Origin: Deltaproteobacteria bacterium GWA2_54_12
Lineage (GTDB): Bacteria; Desulfobacterota; GWC2-55-46
Length of the DNA: 51,424 nucleotides
Reading direction: 5' to 3'
Assembly (NCBI GenBank): GCA_001795535.1
Contig: MGPK01000069.1
Location: 21,250-72,673 of the forward strand
The notes beneath the pieces were generated by a model that made no database searches, was not told the DNA's origin, and saw nothing but the letters and a program-made list of their open reading frames with translations. A program made the translations under genes and the position numbers. This document shows positions 7,149 to 14,757 of the stretch, piece after piece. The first letter of the stretch is position 1; the number at the start of each line of letters is the position of its first letter.

Positions 7149-8480
7149 TTAGTTGCTCGTCCAGGTGCCCTGTCCGGTGCCGCTAATGTCGCCGCTTGAA
7201 GCCCCGTCATGCACGCCGCTCAAGGTCCCGGTGAAAGTCCCGCTTGGCAGCGTGCCTGTAACTTCGGCTGACCAGATGCCGCCCGAGTCCCAGGAGCCGT
7301 TGCTCAAGGTACCGGTAAAAGACCCGTTCTGGAAAGTACCGCTCATGGTGCCGCCAAAGGTTGTGTCAGACCCGCCGCCACTGAAGCTGCCGTTATCCAG
7401 CTCGCCCCACCATGTATGATCGTCTTTAAATCTCCCTTCGATTTCAGCGTTGATACGCAGAATGTCTCCGTTGGCGGTCGCCACAATGCCGTCGAAGCTG
7501 CCAAGAAGGGAAGTATTTATCTCTGATATGGGCCTGTCATAGTCATGGTCGTACTCATGATGGTCGTCCTCGTACCTTTCGGCGTAATAACGGTCATCGT
7601 CCCTGTCCCTGCCGTAGTCAGTGAAGTCCCTGTCCTCGAGGTCGCTTACTCTCACGAAATCCCTGTCGTCCCGGTCGTAATCCCTGAATTCCCGGCCTTC
7701 GCGCCTATCTCTGTCAGAGTGCTCCTGGCCGTCACGGCGGCTTTCGACTGCCGCGTTCACGCGGTCCACGCGTTCCATATATATATCCCCGGAGCGTTCT
7801 TTATCCTTGTCGCCATGCCTGTCCCTGTGGCGGGGTTCGGCGTCTTTCATGTGTTTCGAGATTACAAAGCCGCGGGAGGCCGCAGCCGCGGCCGCTGGCC
7901 TGTTTTGCTCCACAATGGTGTACTCGCCGCCCCTTACCCTGACTACACCACGGGTCTCATCGAGGCCCATGGTGTCAACCGCGCCTTCAAGCACGAACAC
8001 CCCGGTCGCGCCCATGTTATAGAATACAAAGAAATCCGTGCCCTTGACCCCGGCTACCGCCGTGGGCGTCTCTATCCTGAAGGTCGAAGGGCCCGGGTAG
8101 ATTATCGGGATGACCCTTCCGAGCCCTTTGGAGACCGTTGCCCTTACCTTGCCGCGAAGAAGCTTCAGGGCGCCGCTCTGCCTCTTGCTGCCTGAAAGCA
8201 GGTATTCCTTTATCTCCACCCTCGTGGACTGGGTGAGCTTCAATACGGTATCATCAGAAAAAGTTATCTCCGCGAACGAATCCGTTTTGGTCCTTACTAT
8301 GTCCCCTTCGGAAACGGCATCGCCCAGAGCCACAGTGGCTGCCCTCTTCTCGCCAGGCCTCAAGACATCCACCCGGCCGTCAACGGCCGTGAATTTCCCC
8401 ACTGCCCCGGCCAGCGCCGGGCTTAATGACAGAAGGACAATGAACAGCGCCAATACCGCTTTTGCCGCAAGATTTTTCAT
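7149..8480 (-). CDS. Secreted FecR-domain protein with charged linker and Gly/Thr/Ser-rich C-terminus
   Basis: 443 residues. It has a signal peptide (MKNLAAKAVLALFIVLLSLSPALA), then a FecR domain (about 28-190: VGKFTAVDGRVDVLRPG, SFAEITFSDDTVLKL, RIETPTAVAGVKGTDFFV). An unusually Arg/Asp/His-rich low-complexity stretch follows (about 210-320, with many RDRD, DRDD and HDYD units). The C-terminus carries short beta-type repeats of the form GTFxNGSFTGTLSNG. There is no sigma-factor link and no transmembrane helix, so it is not a classical FecR anti-sigma regulator. It begins 20 bp after the TPR-barrel gene and is probably co-transcribed with it. The charged linker could bind metal or span peptidoglycan; the C-terminus may be surface exposed. 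Function unknown. Confidence 0.8.
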   Translation of the reverse strand: MKNLAAKAVLALFIVLLSLSPALAGAVGKFTAVDGRVDVLRPGEKRAATVALGDAVSEGDIVRTKTDSFAEITFSDDTVLKLTQSTRVEIKEYLLSGSKRQSGALKLLRGKVRATVSKGLGRVIPIIYPGPSTFRIETPTAVAGVKGTDFFVFYNMGATGVFVLEGAVDTMGLDETRGVVRVRGGEYTIVEQNRPAAAAAASRGFVISKHMKDAEPRHRDRHGDKDKERSGDIYMERVDRVNAAVESRRDGQEHSDRDRREGREFRDYDRDDRDFVRVSDLEDRDFTDYGRDRDDDRYYAERYEDDHHEYDHDYDRPISEINTSLLGSFDGIVATANGDILRINAEIEGRFKDDHTWWGELDNGSFSGGGSDTTFGGTMSGTFQNGSFTGTLSNGSWDSGGIWSAEVTGTLPSGTFTGTLSGVHDGASSGDISGTGQGTWTSN

Positions 8481-8500
8481 ATTGTCACCCGCTTACCGTG

Positions 8501-9988
8501 TTAAAACCTGTAGTCGATGCCCGCTGAAAAGATGTTCCGTTCGTAATCGTATATGGCTATGTTCGAGTCGTCCCGAACATGAGTATATTGTACCAGCAAA
8601 TCCGCGCTTTCGGTCACGGCGTAGGAAGCGAGGACAGAGCCGGTAAAGACCTTATCCTCCCTTTTAACCGAGAAAAAAGTATTCTCGTTCGAGAAGTCCT
8701 GGATCAGCCCCTCAGCGAAGGCCTGGAATTTAAACTTTTCCCCGATCGGATAAAGGAGGTTCACTGATGCCCTGTTGCCAAGGTACTCCCAGTTTGCCCC
8801 GTCCGTGTCCTCCCTGTTCAGCTCGTACCTGAAGCTCAGGAAGCCGCCGCTACTGAAAAAACCGTAATAAGCCGCGCTGACCCCGTAATCAACGGAGTCC
8901 CTGTCCTCAGCCGCCGAAAAAGGCTCCTGATGGAACTCGCGCCGCTGTAGCCTGGCCGAGACGGTCAGCATGTTCGAGGAATTCAGCATACGGCTCCACG
9001 AAGGCTGAACTGTCAGCGAGTCAAGGTACAGGGCGCTTTCGACTATCGAATTGTTATAGGTCACGGCAAGGGCCGCGCTGCCGTTGGCGTAATTATAGGA
9101 AGGCGTTATCCCCAGGCTGTTGCTTATTACCTCGTGCGATTCCAACTGGTGCTGGTTCGAGGCGTAAAGTGAGTAGCTCGTCTTCAAAGACCATGGCCCT
9201 TTTGTCCTCTTCGTATGGTCGGCCCTGAAGGTCAGCACTTCTCGAAAATCATCTTCGCCCGTTATGCCGTTTGCCGCGGCGGCGTCAGCGGGCTTTAATA
9301 TCACATTGTCGTCGTACTCGAGCCTGAAACCGGCCGAGAGCTTCAACGGCCGCTCCCTTTCTTTTTTCTTCTCTATCGAGCGGGCGTACTCGCGGGCATA
9401 CTGGGCAAGGTCGGTCGCCGGGTCTTTTACAACGGCCTCTTTCAACGACTCAAGAGCCTCGTCATAACGGCTGCCGCTCATGTAGGCGAGCCCTGTCTGG
9501 TAGTCAGCCGCCTGTGAAAGGGAACTGTCAGCGGCCTTGGCCGCCTTGAATGAAGTCACGGCCTCGTCGGTCCTGCCTGTCTTCATGAGAACGAGCCCCT
9601 TGAGGAACAGCGCGTCTCCCGGACGAAACCCCCTGGAGCTGACAATCTCTATCTCCCTGTAGGCCGCATCGTACTCGCCGAGATGGTAGAGCGTCTCAGC
9701 CAGGGACAGGCGCGCCTCCGAGCTTCCGGGCCGGAGCCTTGCCGCGTCCGACAGGTGCGACCTGGCCTCAGCGAACTCCTGTACGGCCTTGTAGGAAAGG
9801 CCAAGATACAGGGCCGCCTCGAAGGAGGCAGGCTGCGTGGCGCGGGCTTCCTTCAGAGAATCTATAGCCTCTTCATAGCTTTCGTCCCTGTAGTCGGATA
9901 TCCCGAGGGACAGCGGGTTTACATTTTCGCTGAAGGCAGGGCCTTGAATGGCCAGGAAAAGAAAACAGAACAATATGCAGCGTTTCAT
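8501..9988 (-). CDS. TPR-repeat plus C-terminal outer-membrane beta-barrel protein (Slam/DUF560-like architecture)
   Basis: 495 residues from MKRCILFCFLFLAIQGPAFS (signal peptide). Residues 22-190 form about five TPR units (YEEAIDSLKEARATQPASFEAALYLG style). Residues about 205-495 are alternating amphipathic strands beginning LKLSAGFRLEYDDNVIL and ending in the aromatic AGIDYRF, a terminal barrel signal. A periplasmic TPR joined to a barrel is the layout of surface lipoprotein assembly modulators (Slam) and some exopolysaccharide exporters; I cannot assign the subfamily. The start at 9988 is chosen for its signal peptide and an AAGGAG site; an upstream in-frame ATG at 10117 adds 43 unlikely residues. 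It is first in an operon with the FecR-like gene, a possible client. Confidence 0.78.
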   Translation of the reverse strand: MKRCILFCFLFLAIQGPAFSENVNPLSLGISDYRDESYEEAIDSLKEARATQPASFEAALYLGLSYKAVQEFAEARSHLSDAARLRPGSSEARLSLAETLYHLGEYDAAYREIEIVSSRGFRPGDALFLKGLVLMKTGRTDEAVTSFKAAKAADSSLSQAADYQTGLAYMSGSRYDEALESLKEAVVKDPATDLAQYAREYARSIEKKKERERPLKLSAGFRLEYDDNVILKPADAAAANGITGEDDFREVLTFRADHTKRTKGPWSLKTSYSLYASNQHQLESHEVISNSLGITPSYNYANGSAALAVTYNNSIVESALYLDSLTVQPSWSRMLNSSNMLTVSARLQRREFHQEPFSAAEDRDSVDYGVSAAYYGFFSSGGFLSFRYELNREDTDGANWEYLGNRASVNLLYPIGEKFKFQAFAEGLIQDFSNENTFFSVKREDKVFTGSVLASYAVTESADLLVQYTHVRDDSNIAIYDYERNIFSAGIDYRF

Positions 9989-10213
9989 CAGGGAAATGCT
10001 CCTTGAGAAAAAGACTACTATAGCGGGCATATTGGTGTCAAGTAACCTGCTGTTGAGAGCGGAGCCGGCAGGCTTTCTATTATTCGTTTTTAAAATAAAA
10101 CAAACTTGTACTTTCAAACAATCTGCAAAAGAACGGCTTGACTACACTTTTTGAAGCTTTACTTGAGACATTTATTTACTTAAAATTACAAAAGACTTCA
10201 GGGAGCTTGAGCC

Positions 10214-11107
10214 ATGGACAAACATGACGATGACATCCGCAAGGAAACGGGAATATTTTTGGAAAAACGGGGCGAACTGCTGAAACTCCTGCTCTCAGAG
10301 GTGTGCGACCTTGCTTTCTTTTGCGGCCATGACGGCAAACTCAGGTACATGAATGAGCCTTTCCAAAAACTCCTGTCTAACGGCTCCATCGGTCTTGGCG
10401 AGCCGTTCGCAATGCTTTTTCCAGAAAAATACAGGCAAAAAGCCTTAAAAGCCGTTGAAAAGGTGCTTCGCGGTTTAAGGGTCGAAATCGAACTGCCGCT
10501 GGGAGACAACCCTTTTGCCCTCAGAATGAAACCTTTCATCGAATCGGGCGAGGTCACGGGTTTTTTCGGGGTCGGACAGGCCGCGGTCTCATGCGGGCAC
10601 AAAAGAGAAAGTAAACTCATAAGTTCAAGACTCGAAGAACTTATCCTGGAGCGCACGGCAGAACTTATCAGAACGAACGAACTCCTGCTGGGCGAGATAC
10701 TGGAGCGGGAAAAGGCCGAGAAAGCGTTGGTCGAAGCGGAAAAGAAGTATAGAAGCATGCTTGAAGCTGTAAATGACGCGATATTCGTGGCGGACGCTTC
10801 GACCGGCATCATCATACACGCCAACAGCAAGGCCTCAGAGCTTGTCGGAAGGCCGCTGGAAGAACTTATAGGACTTCACCAGACAAAGCTCCATTCCGAA
10901 GAGGACGCCGAGCACTATAAATCCATGTTCCGGGAGCGGGTGCGCATCGGGGGCCCATTCAGCGGCGGCATACATTATATTCGCCACAAAGACGGAAAAA
11001 AAATACCCGTCAGGATAAGCTCCACCCTTGCCACCGTTGAAAACAGGCTCATCATACACGGGATTTTCAAGACCCTTTCAAAGAAGACCGGCTTTAAAAA
11101 CAGCTGA
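10214..11107 (+). CDS. Orphan double-PAS sensor protein without output domain
   Basis: Cytoplasmic protein of 297 residues with no transmembrane segment. A first PAS-like domain (about 25-120: LLSEVCDLAFFCGHDGKLRYMNEPFQKLL) is followed by a coiled coil (about 135-185: LEELILERTAELIRTNELLLGEILEREKAEKAL) of the kind that usually leads into PAS or kinase modules. A second PAS domain follows (about 186-290: YRSMLEAVNDAIFVADASTGIIIHANSKASELVG). The protein then stops, with no histidine kinase, GGDEF, EAL or DNA-binding domain. It may act as a partner sensor for another signalling protein, or be a truncated kinase whose remainder was lost; no remnant is seen downstream. Ribosome site AGGGAG precedes ATG 10214. 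It is divergent from the TPR-barrel gene. Confidence 0.82.
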   Translation: MDKHDDDIRKETGIFLEKRGELLKLLLSEVCDLAFFCGHDGKLRYMNEPFQKLLSNGSIGLGEPFAMLFPEKYRQKALKAVEKVLRGLRVEIELPLGDNPFALRMKPFIESGEVTGFFGVGQAAVSCGHKRESKLISSRLEELILERTAELIRTNELLLGEILEREKAEKALVEAEKKYRSMLEAVNDAIFVADASTGIIIHANSKASELVGRPLEELIGLHQTKLHSEEDAEHYKSMFRERVRIGGPFSGGIHYIRHKDGKKIPVRISSTLATVENRLIIHGIFKTLSKKTGFKNS

Positions 11108-11239
11108 GCGATTCCCTATTCAGCGTTGGGTTACTTCGTCAATCACTTCCTAACCCCCCGGCTTACAAGCATTTTCCTCGAAACTATCCATTTCTAATCT
11201 TCTATTAACCCGATTAATATTAAAACTTATTACAACATT

Positions 11240-11257
11240 AAGTGACATGAGTCACTT
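11240..11257. promoter_or_regulatory. Inverted repeat, possible operator
   Basis: AAGTGAC-ATGA-GTCACTT: perfect 7-bp arms about 53 bp upstream of the sigma-28-like promoter. It is the right size for a dimeric regulator site. No factor can be named. Confidence 0.4.
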
Positions 11258-11309
11258 TTACGGTGGCTTCTTTTTGTTATAAATCTGACATGGTTTTTTC
11301 TTTTCGGGC

Positions 11310-11336
11310 TCAAGTCCGCCCCTGGTCCGCCGATAT
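11310..11336 (+). promoter_or_regulatory. Possible sigma-28 (FliA) promoter
   Basis: TCAAGTCC, 11-nt spacer, GCCGATAT, close to the FliA consensus TCAAGTTT-N11-GCCGATAA with exact spacing. It ends 21 bp before the ATG at 11358, with a ribosome site between. It would link the secreted protein to the motility regulon. Confidence 0.5.
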
Positions 11337-11357
11337 ATCAGAGTTAGGAGGTAAACA

Positions 11358-12095
11358 ATGCGGATACTTAAAAAATTAATGCTCCCGGCTATCGCTGTGC
11401 TGTCAATGTCAGGCCAGGCCTGGTCAGAAGATTCGACCCTCAGGCAAAAGCTCCTCGACAGCGGGACAGTTGCCGCCCTTTACTCAGTTGACGACCACAC
11501 TACCGTTATAAAGGCCGAATCCCGTGAAGATATAAGCTCGACCCTCAGTGCCATATGCTCCGGGCATGAAGGCTCTCTCGTATCTGACGAGAACTCTTTC
11601 AAGTGTGAGGGTGTTTTCGAAGCCTCAGAGGTAGATTCAACTTCTGCGGGCCAGTCCGTCCTTATAAAGACAGAGGCTGCCCAGCCGCTCGCGTACAAAA
11701 ACCCCTACATACCATCACTTGAAGAAGTCGCCGCGCCTCCAAGCGGCAGGATAGAAGGCGACTACGCCTCAATTGATATCTACCAGTACATGTACGCCCT
11801 CTGCAAAAAGGAGAACGGCACTCCGTCCGTGATCGTCTCAAAGAGGTTCGGCAAAGTCGCCAGATACACTGAAGTGAGCGCCCAGGAGGCATTCAGCCAT
11901 CTGCTCGCGTCCGGCGAAGGAAAAGACCCCTGGTTTTTCGCCTGCGAAGGCGAGAACAGGTTCATCGTGGAAAAGGACTACCAGTACAGCCCGGACAAGG
12001 CGAACAGGTTCTACTTCCACCCCAAAAGAGGCCTTGAGTGGGTCGATTATGTAAAAGCGGACAGCGACAAGGTAGCAAGCCTGGGGACGCGCTGA
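11358..12095 (+). CDS. Secreted protein of unknown function
   Basis: 245 residues with a clear signal peptide (MRILKKLMLPAIAVLSMSGQAWS) and an excellent GGAGGT ribosome site before ATG 11358. The mature part has four cysteines (in AICSGH, FKCEG, ALCKKE and FACEGENR), enough for two disulfides in the periplasm, and seems to contain two similar halves around these pairs. I do not recognise a domain. It is a single-gene unit preceded by a FliA-like promoter and an inverted repeat, and followed by repeat copy B. A link to motility or surface sensing is only a suggestion from the promoter. Confidence 0.75.
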   Translation: MRILKKLMLPAIAVLSMSGQAWSEDSTLRQKLLDSGTVAALYSVDDHTTVIKAESREDISSTLSAICSGHEGSLVSDENSFKCEGVFEASEVDSTSAGQSVLIKTEAAQPLAYKNPYIPSLEEVAAPPSGRIEGDYASIDIYQYMYALCKKENGTPSVIVSKRFGKVARYTEVSAQEAFSHLLASGEGKDPWFFACEGENRFIVEKDYQYSPDKANRFYFHPKRGLEWVDYVKADSDKVASLGTR

Positions 12096-12132
12096 TCGTT
12101 TAAACGGGGAACTGGAAAACACCAAAATCAGA

Positions 12133-12257
12133 CAGGTTGCCCAAAAAGTTCCAGATGCGAGGAGTCAAGAAGCGAGGCATGAGGCGTACTTTAGTATGTA
12201 CGCCGCAATGACGAGCGCCGCTGACGACAAGGCAGATGGGATTTTTTCGGCAACCTG
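12133..12257. repeat. Dispersed inverted-repeat element, copy B
   Basis: 125-bp imperfect palindrome with termini CAGGTTGCC and GGCAACCTG. An inner stem GCGTAC...GTACGC is flanked by GCCGCAATGACGAGC. It is the best-preserved copy of the family at 7044 and 36014. The right end is 2 bp from the SEC-C gene stop codon. Confidence 0.8.
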
Positions 12258-12259
12258 TT

Positions 12260-12976
12260 TTACTTTCCGTGGCATTTCTTAAACTTCTGCCCACTTCCGC
12301 ACCAGCAGGGGTCGTTCCTGCCAATTGGCGCGCCGGGCCTCTCCCGGGGCAGGAGCGCGGGGGCGTACCTTTCGCACCATGCCTTTACTCCATCCACGAC
12401 CCTGTCGGCCGCCTCTTCCGCTGTGCCCACGCCTTCACTCAAGTTTTTCGAGGCTGTCTGCTGTTCGATCGCGAGGGCCTTTTCTATCCCGGCTGTCTCG
12501 CCGGTGAGAGCCGCGTGGATTATCCTGCAATAACCCTTTTCTCCCGGCCCGGCCTCTGGCGTGCCGAGAAAGCCGCAGTGCGGCGGCCTTATCTCGCGCC
12601 CTGTGTTTAACGGATGTATGGCGCACGAGCGGTCTGCGGAAACAAAGGCGCACCTGAAGGCGAACATGGCCACAAGGTTCATCGTAATGGTAGACCCGGT
12701 CGCCCTTATGTCGCGGACAAGCACATTGTACTTCTCAGGAGACTTGAAAAGGGCCCTTGGCGCCTCCTCAGAGGTTATATACGCCTCGATTATCCTCTGC
12801 GCCCTCGCCCTTATGCCCTTCAAGACCTCTGCCCTGAAGCTTGAGAGGCTGGCCAGTCCCCCCTGTTTCACGACAGGGTAGGATATTATTCCCCACCAGG
12901 GGTCGCAGCATATGCCGCCGCAAGTCTCCACGCAAACCGAAGAAAAATATGATTTATCCTTTGTTATCATGCCCAT
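12260..12976 (-). CDS. SEC-C motif protein with N-terminal cysteine cluster
   Basis: 238 residues. The C-terminus is a textbook SEC-C zinc-binding motif (RNDPCWCGSGQKFKKCHGK), as found at the end of SecA and many small proteins. The N-terminus has a CVETCGGICCDPWWG cysteine cluster that could bind zinc or an iron-sulfur centre, and further Cys/His residues occur mid-protein (SCAIHPLNTGREIRPPHCGF). The middle resembles YkgJ-like cysteine-cluster proteins, but I cannot confirm that. No ribosome site precedes ATG 12976; instead a TATAAT box at 12983-12988 lies 6 nt before it, suggesting a leaderless transcript. It is divergent from fhs. Confidence 0.8.
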   Translation of the reverse strand: MGMITKDKSYFSSVCVETCGGICCDPWWGIISYPVVKQGGLASLSSFRAEVLKGIRARAQRIIEAYITSEEAPRALFKSPEKYNVLVRDIRATGSTITMNLVAMFAFRCAFVSADRSCAIHPLNTGREIRPPHCGFLGTPEAGPGEKGYCRIIHAALTGETAGIEKALAIEQQTASKNLSEGVGTAEEAADRVVDGVKAWCERYAPALLPRERPGAPIGRNDPCWCGSGQKFKKCHGK

Positions 12977-13099
12977 CAGAAAATTATAACTTTTTTGAGC
13001 GGAGGGAGTCTATTCCAAATTACCGTATTTTCATCAAATGCCGTGGATTTCGCGTCCTGTTCCTTGACTCTCGCTCCTCTGTGTGCTAACCCTGAAGAT

Positions 13100-14737
13100 A
13101 TGAAAGATAAAGGAAAATCGCAGCTGTGGCTGAGGCCCATCCGGGAAGTGGCGGCAAAGGCCGGGATACTGGAAGACAGCCTAATACCAATGGGCCGCTT
13201 CATGGCAAAGGTAGACCGCTCGCTCATCGATAGTCTTCCCGGCAGGCATGATGGCAAGCTCGTGCTCGTAACGGCAATGAGCCCCACGCCAGCTGGCGAG
13301 GGCAAAACAACCCTTTCAATCGGCCTGACGCAGTCATTAAACCTCCTGGGCAAGAAGGCATTTGCCTGCATAAGGCAGCCAAGCTTGGGGCCCCTTCTGG
13401 GCGTCAAGGGCGGGGCAATGGGCTCTGAAGCCTCAGAAGCTGGCCCTCTCGAAGACTTCTCGCTCCAGTTCAACGGCGACGATTACGGCGTCGTCACTTC
13501 CCACAACCTCATATCCGCCATCATCGACAATCACATTCACCACGGAAACAGGCTCAACATCGAAAAGGTCATATGGCCAAGGGTGTCCACCATAAACGAC
13601 AGGGCCTTGAGGAACATAATTACCGCGGCAGGCAAAGGAATGTCGCCCCGAAAGGATGAGTTCCATATTTCCGCCGCTTCTGAGATAATGTCCATGCTGT
13701 GCCTGAGCAACGGCCTTGAGGATTTTCGAAAAAGAATCAGGAGGACCATCGTCGCTTTTGGCAAAGACGGACAGCCCGTGACCGTCTCTGACCTCGGTGT
13801 CGACGGCGCAGTGGCCGCGCTCATGAAGAACGCGTTGAACCCGAACCTGGCACAGTCGATTGAAGGCGCGCCGGTCTTTATCCACGGCGGCCCCTTCGGG
13901 AATATCTCAATCGGTTGCAGCAGCGTTTCAGCCACAAAGCTTGCATTAAAGCTTTCCGACTTCGTCCTGACCGAGGCGGGCTTTTCAACCGAGCTCGGGG
14001 CCGAGAAGTTCATCGATATTCTATGCAGGCAAGCGGGCTTTTTCCCTTCGGCAGCCGTGATAGTCGCGACATTGAACGCCTTGAGGCTCCACGGCAAGGC
14101 CAGTGACTGGTCAGCCCCTGATATGGACTGTGTAAAACGGGGCATGGCGAACCTGGAGAAACACATAGAAAACCTCAAGGCTTTTGGCATTCCCGCGGTC
14201 GTCGCGCTAAACAGATTCAAGAATGATACCGATACGGAAATAGAAGAGACCCTTGAGCTTATCCGTGCGATCTGCCCAGCCGAAGCGGTTAGTGTGAGGG
14301 ACTTTGGCGGCAAAGGCGGCATTGAAGCGGCCCGGGCCATCATCGAGGCCTGCGAAAAAACGAGCTCCCGACAGTTCCTCTATCCGCTCGATATGCCGAT
14401 AGAGGAAAAGATAAATACCATCGCAGTGAAAATGTACGGCGCGGACGGCATAACGCTGACCGACAACGCGCGGGCAGACCTGGAAGAGATAAACAAGCTC
14501 GGCCTCTCGGGACTTCCGGTATGCGTCGCGAAGACGCCGAAGTCCTTTTCCGACGACCCGGCCTTGATTGGAAGGCCCACGGGCTTCACCGTAAATGTTA
14601 CCGGCCTGAAGCCCGCGACAGGCGCGGGCTATATCGTGGCCTATTGCGGCAATGTCCTCCTCATGCCCGGAATGCCGGAGCACCCCCTGGCAGAAAAGAT
14701 TGATATTGACGACGCCGGACGCGTGAGAGGCATATGA
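13100..14737 (+). CDS. fhs: Formate-tetrahydrofolate ligase
   Basis: ATP-dependent synthesis of 10-formyl-tetrahydrofolate from formate and tetrahydrofolate, feeding purine synthesis, formyl-Met and, in some anaerobes, the Wood-Ljungdahl methyl branch. 545 residues, slightly short of the usual 555-560. The P-loop-like ATP site SPTPAGEGKTT is at 61-71; the family signatures RQPSLGPLLGVKGGA and VWP-type IEKVIWPRV are present, and the C-terminus carries LMPGMPEHP. The start MKDKGKSQLW at 13100 is chosen because homology begins there; an upstream in-frame start at 12995 adds a non-conserved leader. The ribosome site is weak. The Aas-like gene follows by 20 bp and is probably co-transcribed. Confidence 0.95.
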   Translation: MKDKGKSQLWLRPIREVAAKAGILEDSLIPMGRFMAKVDRSLIDSLPGRHDGKLVLVTAMSPTPAGEGKTTLSIGLTQSLNLLGKKAFACIRQPSLGPLLGVKGGAMGSEASEAGPLEDFSLQFNGDDYGVVTSHNLISAIIDNHIHHGNRLNIEKVIWPRVSTINDRALRNIITAAGKGMSPRKDEFHISAASEIMSMLCLSNGLEDFRKRIRRTIVAFGKDGQPVTVSDLGVDGAVAALMKNALNPNLAQSIEGAPVFIHGGPFGNISIGCSSVSATKLALKLSDFVLTEAGFSTELGAEKFIDILCRQAGFFPSAAVIVATLNALRLHGKASDWSAPDMDCVKRGMANLEKHIENLKAFGIPAVVALNRFKNDTDTEIEETLELIRAICPAEAVSVRDFGGKGGIEAARAIIEACEKTSSRQFLYPLDMPIEEKINTIAVKMYGADGITLTDNARADLEEINKLGLSGLPVCVAKTPKSFSDDPALIGRPTGFTVNVTGLKPATGAGYIVAYCGNVLLMPGMPEHPLAEKIDIDDAGRVRGI

Positions 14738-14757
14738 ACGCTTCTTTGCATAACTAA

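Noticed and set aside
12995-13099. Extended N-terminus for formate-tetrahydrofolate ligase
   Set aside because: The extra 35 residues are unlike the family and overlap the divergent promoter region; homology starts at ATG 13100.
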